Shown here in pieces: positions 63,762 to 64,000 of a stretch of DNA of 64,000 nt. A program made the position numbers and the translations under genes. Each line of letters begins with the position of its first letter. Positions within the stretch are counted from its first letter, which is position 1. Origin of the DNA: Gemmatimonadota bacterium (GTDB taxonomy: Bacteria; JAAXHH01); assembly GCA_026705925.1 (NCBI GenBank), contig JAPOZT010000026.1, forward strand, positions 62,001 through 126,000, given 5' to 3'. Under the pieces are notes generated by a model that was given only the letters and a program-made list of their open reading frames with translations, searched no databases and was not told the origin of the DNA.

Positions 63762-64000
63762 CCCGCGTCCTTTCGCACACTTCTCCATCGTAACTGATTC
63801 GAAACAGAATAGTTATTGATTCATAAATAAGAAGATACAAAATGCCGGCGGGATGACAACAGTTGTATCAACTCATTGCATCGCAAGAACATCGATGGAT
63901 TTAAGGGGAGATCCGAAGGGCGCCATTACGTTAAAGCTGGCCGGTCGGGCAGGGTTCACATGTTGTGGTCGGGAGGACGGCAGATGTAATGCTTCAGCAG
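63762..64000. other. Right edge, 239 bp without a supported gene
   Basis: No open frame with a convincing start was found. The halogenase ribosome site lies at its left edge; the rest is mixed in composition. Confidence 0.5.

Overview
The window is high-GC DNA (by eye about 60% G+C) from a Gram-negative-type, didermic bacterium. It encodes outer-membrane porin-like protein, many lipoproteins with lipoboxes, signal peptidase I and a CtaA-type heme A synthase. The gene mix (phytanoyl-CoA dioxygenase, enolase-superfamily enzyme, aminomutase-like aminotransferase, Gfo/Idh/MocA oxidoreductase, sugar-phosphate isomerase, CRTAC1-like FG-GAP protein, NHLP-type RiPP genes) recalls uncultured marine or soil lineages such as Latescibacterota-like or Poribacteria-like bacteria. 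That placement is inference from gene content only; no rRNA is present.

Positions 1-21.6 kb are mostly housekeeping and scattered metabolic genes: the tail of an AAA ATPase, a PurO-type IMP cyclohydrolase, a 1202-residue TPR/FG-GAP/ASPIC lipoprotein, a zinc alcohol dehydrogenase, a lysyl-tRNA-synthetase-like ligase, a PQQ-type sugar dehydrogenase lipoprotein, MutL, a lipase, an RsbW-like kinase, threonine aldolase, a Sua5/YrdC protein, a porin and a ClC channel. They are followed by a run of non-heme iron or cupin proteins and a TPR protein. Positions 21.7-28.0 kb hold a minus-strand catabolic-looking cassette (peptide-binding protein, aminotransferase, isomerase, oxidoreductase, nucleotidyltransferase). 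An AT-rich island at 28.0-30.8 kb carries two genes with PD-(D/E)XK nuclease motifs. Positions 30.8-41.4 kb hold two paralogous small lipoproteins (one with a collagen-like stretch) flanking an M1 peptidase and signal peptidase, then Bax1-inhibitor-like, GroES-like, arylamine N-acetyltransferase, CoA-transferase and arginase-like genes, tRNA-Trp(CCA) and ctaA. Positions 41.6-48.5 kb form a second catabolic cassette that ends in a DUF3311-type small subunit and a sodium/solute symporter.

The standout is 48.5-63.8 kb: a RiPP (ribosomally made, modified peptide) gene cluster of the nitrile-hydratase-leader-peptide (NHLP) type. A plus-strand gene encodes an 83-residue precursor with an NHLP leader, a Ser-Ala-Gly cleavage-like site and a core of only five residues, Leu-Cys-Cys-Cys-Trp. 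Convergent to it, eight minus-strand genes encode a flavin-dependent tryptophan-halogenase-like protein, a very short HlyD-type adaptor, a C39-peptidase ABC transporter, a second NHLM-type ABC transporter, a protein whose N-terminus is itself an NHLP leader fused to a squalene-cyclase-like toroid, an AlkB-type membrane hydroxylase fused to a GlnE-like module, a fused leader-binding/YcaO cyclodehydratase, and a conserved protein of unknown function. A perfect 15-bp bidirectional terminator separates the precursor from this set.

The model inferred here is that YcaO turns the three cysteines into thiazolines, the halogenase acts on the terminal tryptophan, the hydroxylase and toroid protein may add further changes, and the C39 transporter cuts and exports the product. 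The two fusions (AlkB-GlnE and leader-toroid) are the most unusual parts. A separate trait of the whole window is short tandem duplications of about 15-40 bp at gene ends and in intergenic gaps, often copying the last bases of the neighbouring gene including its stop codon.
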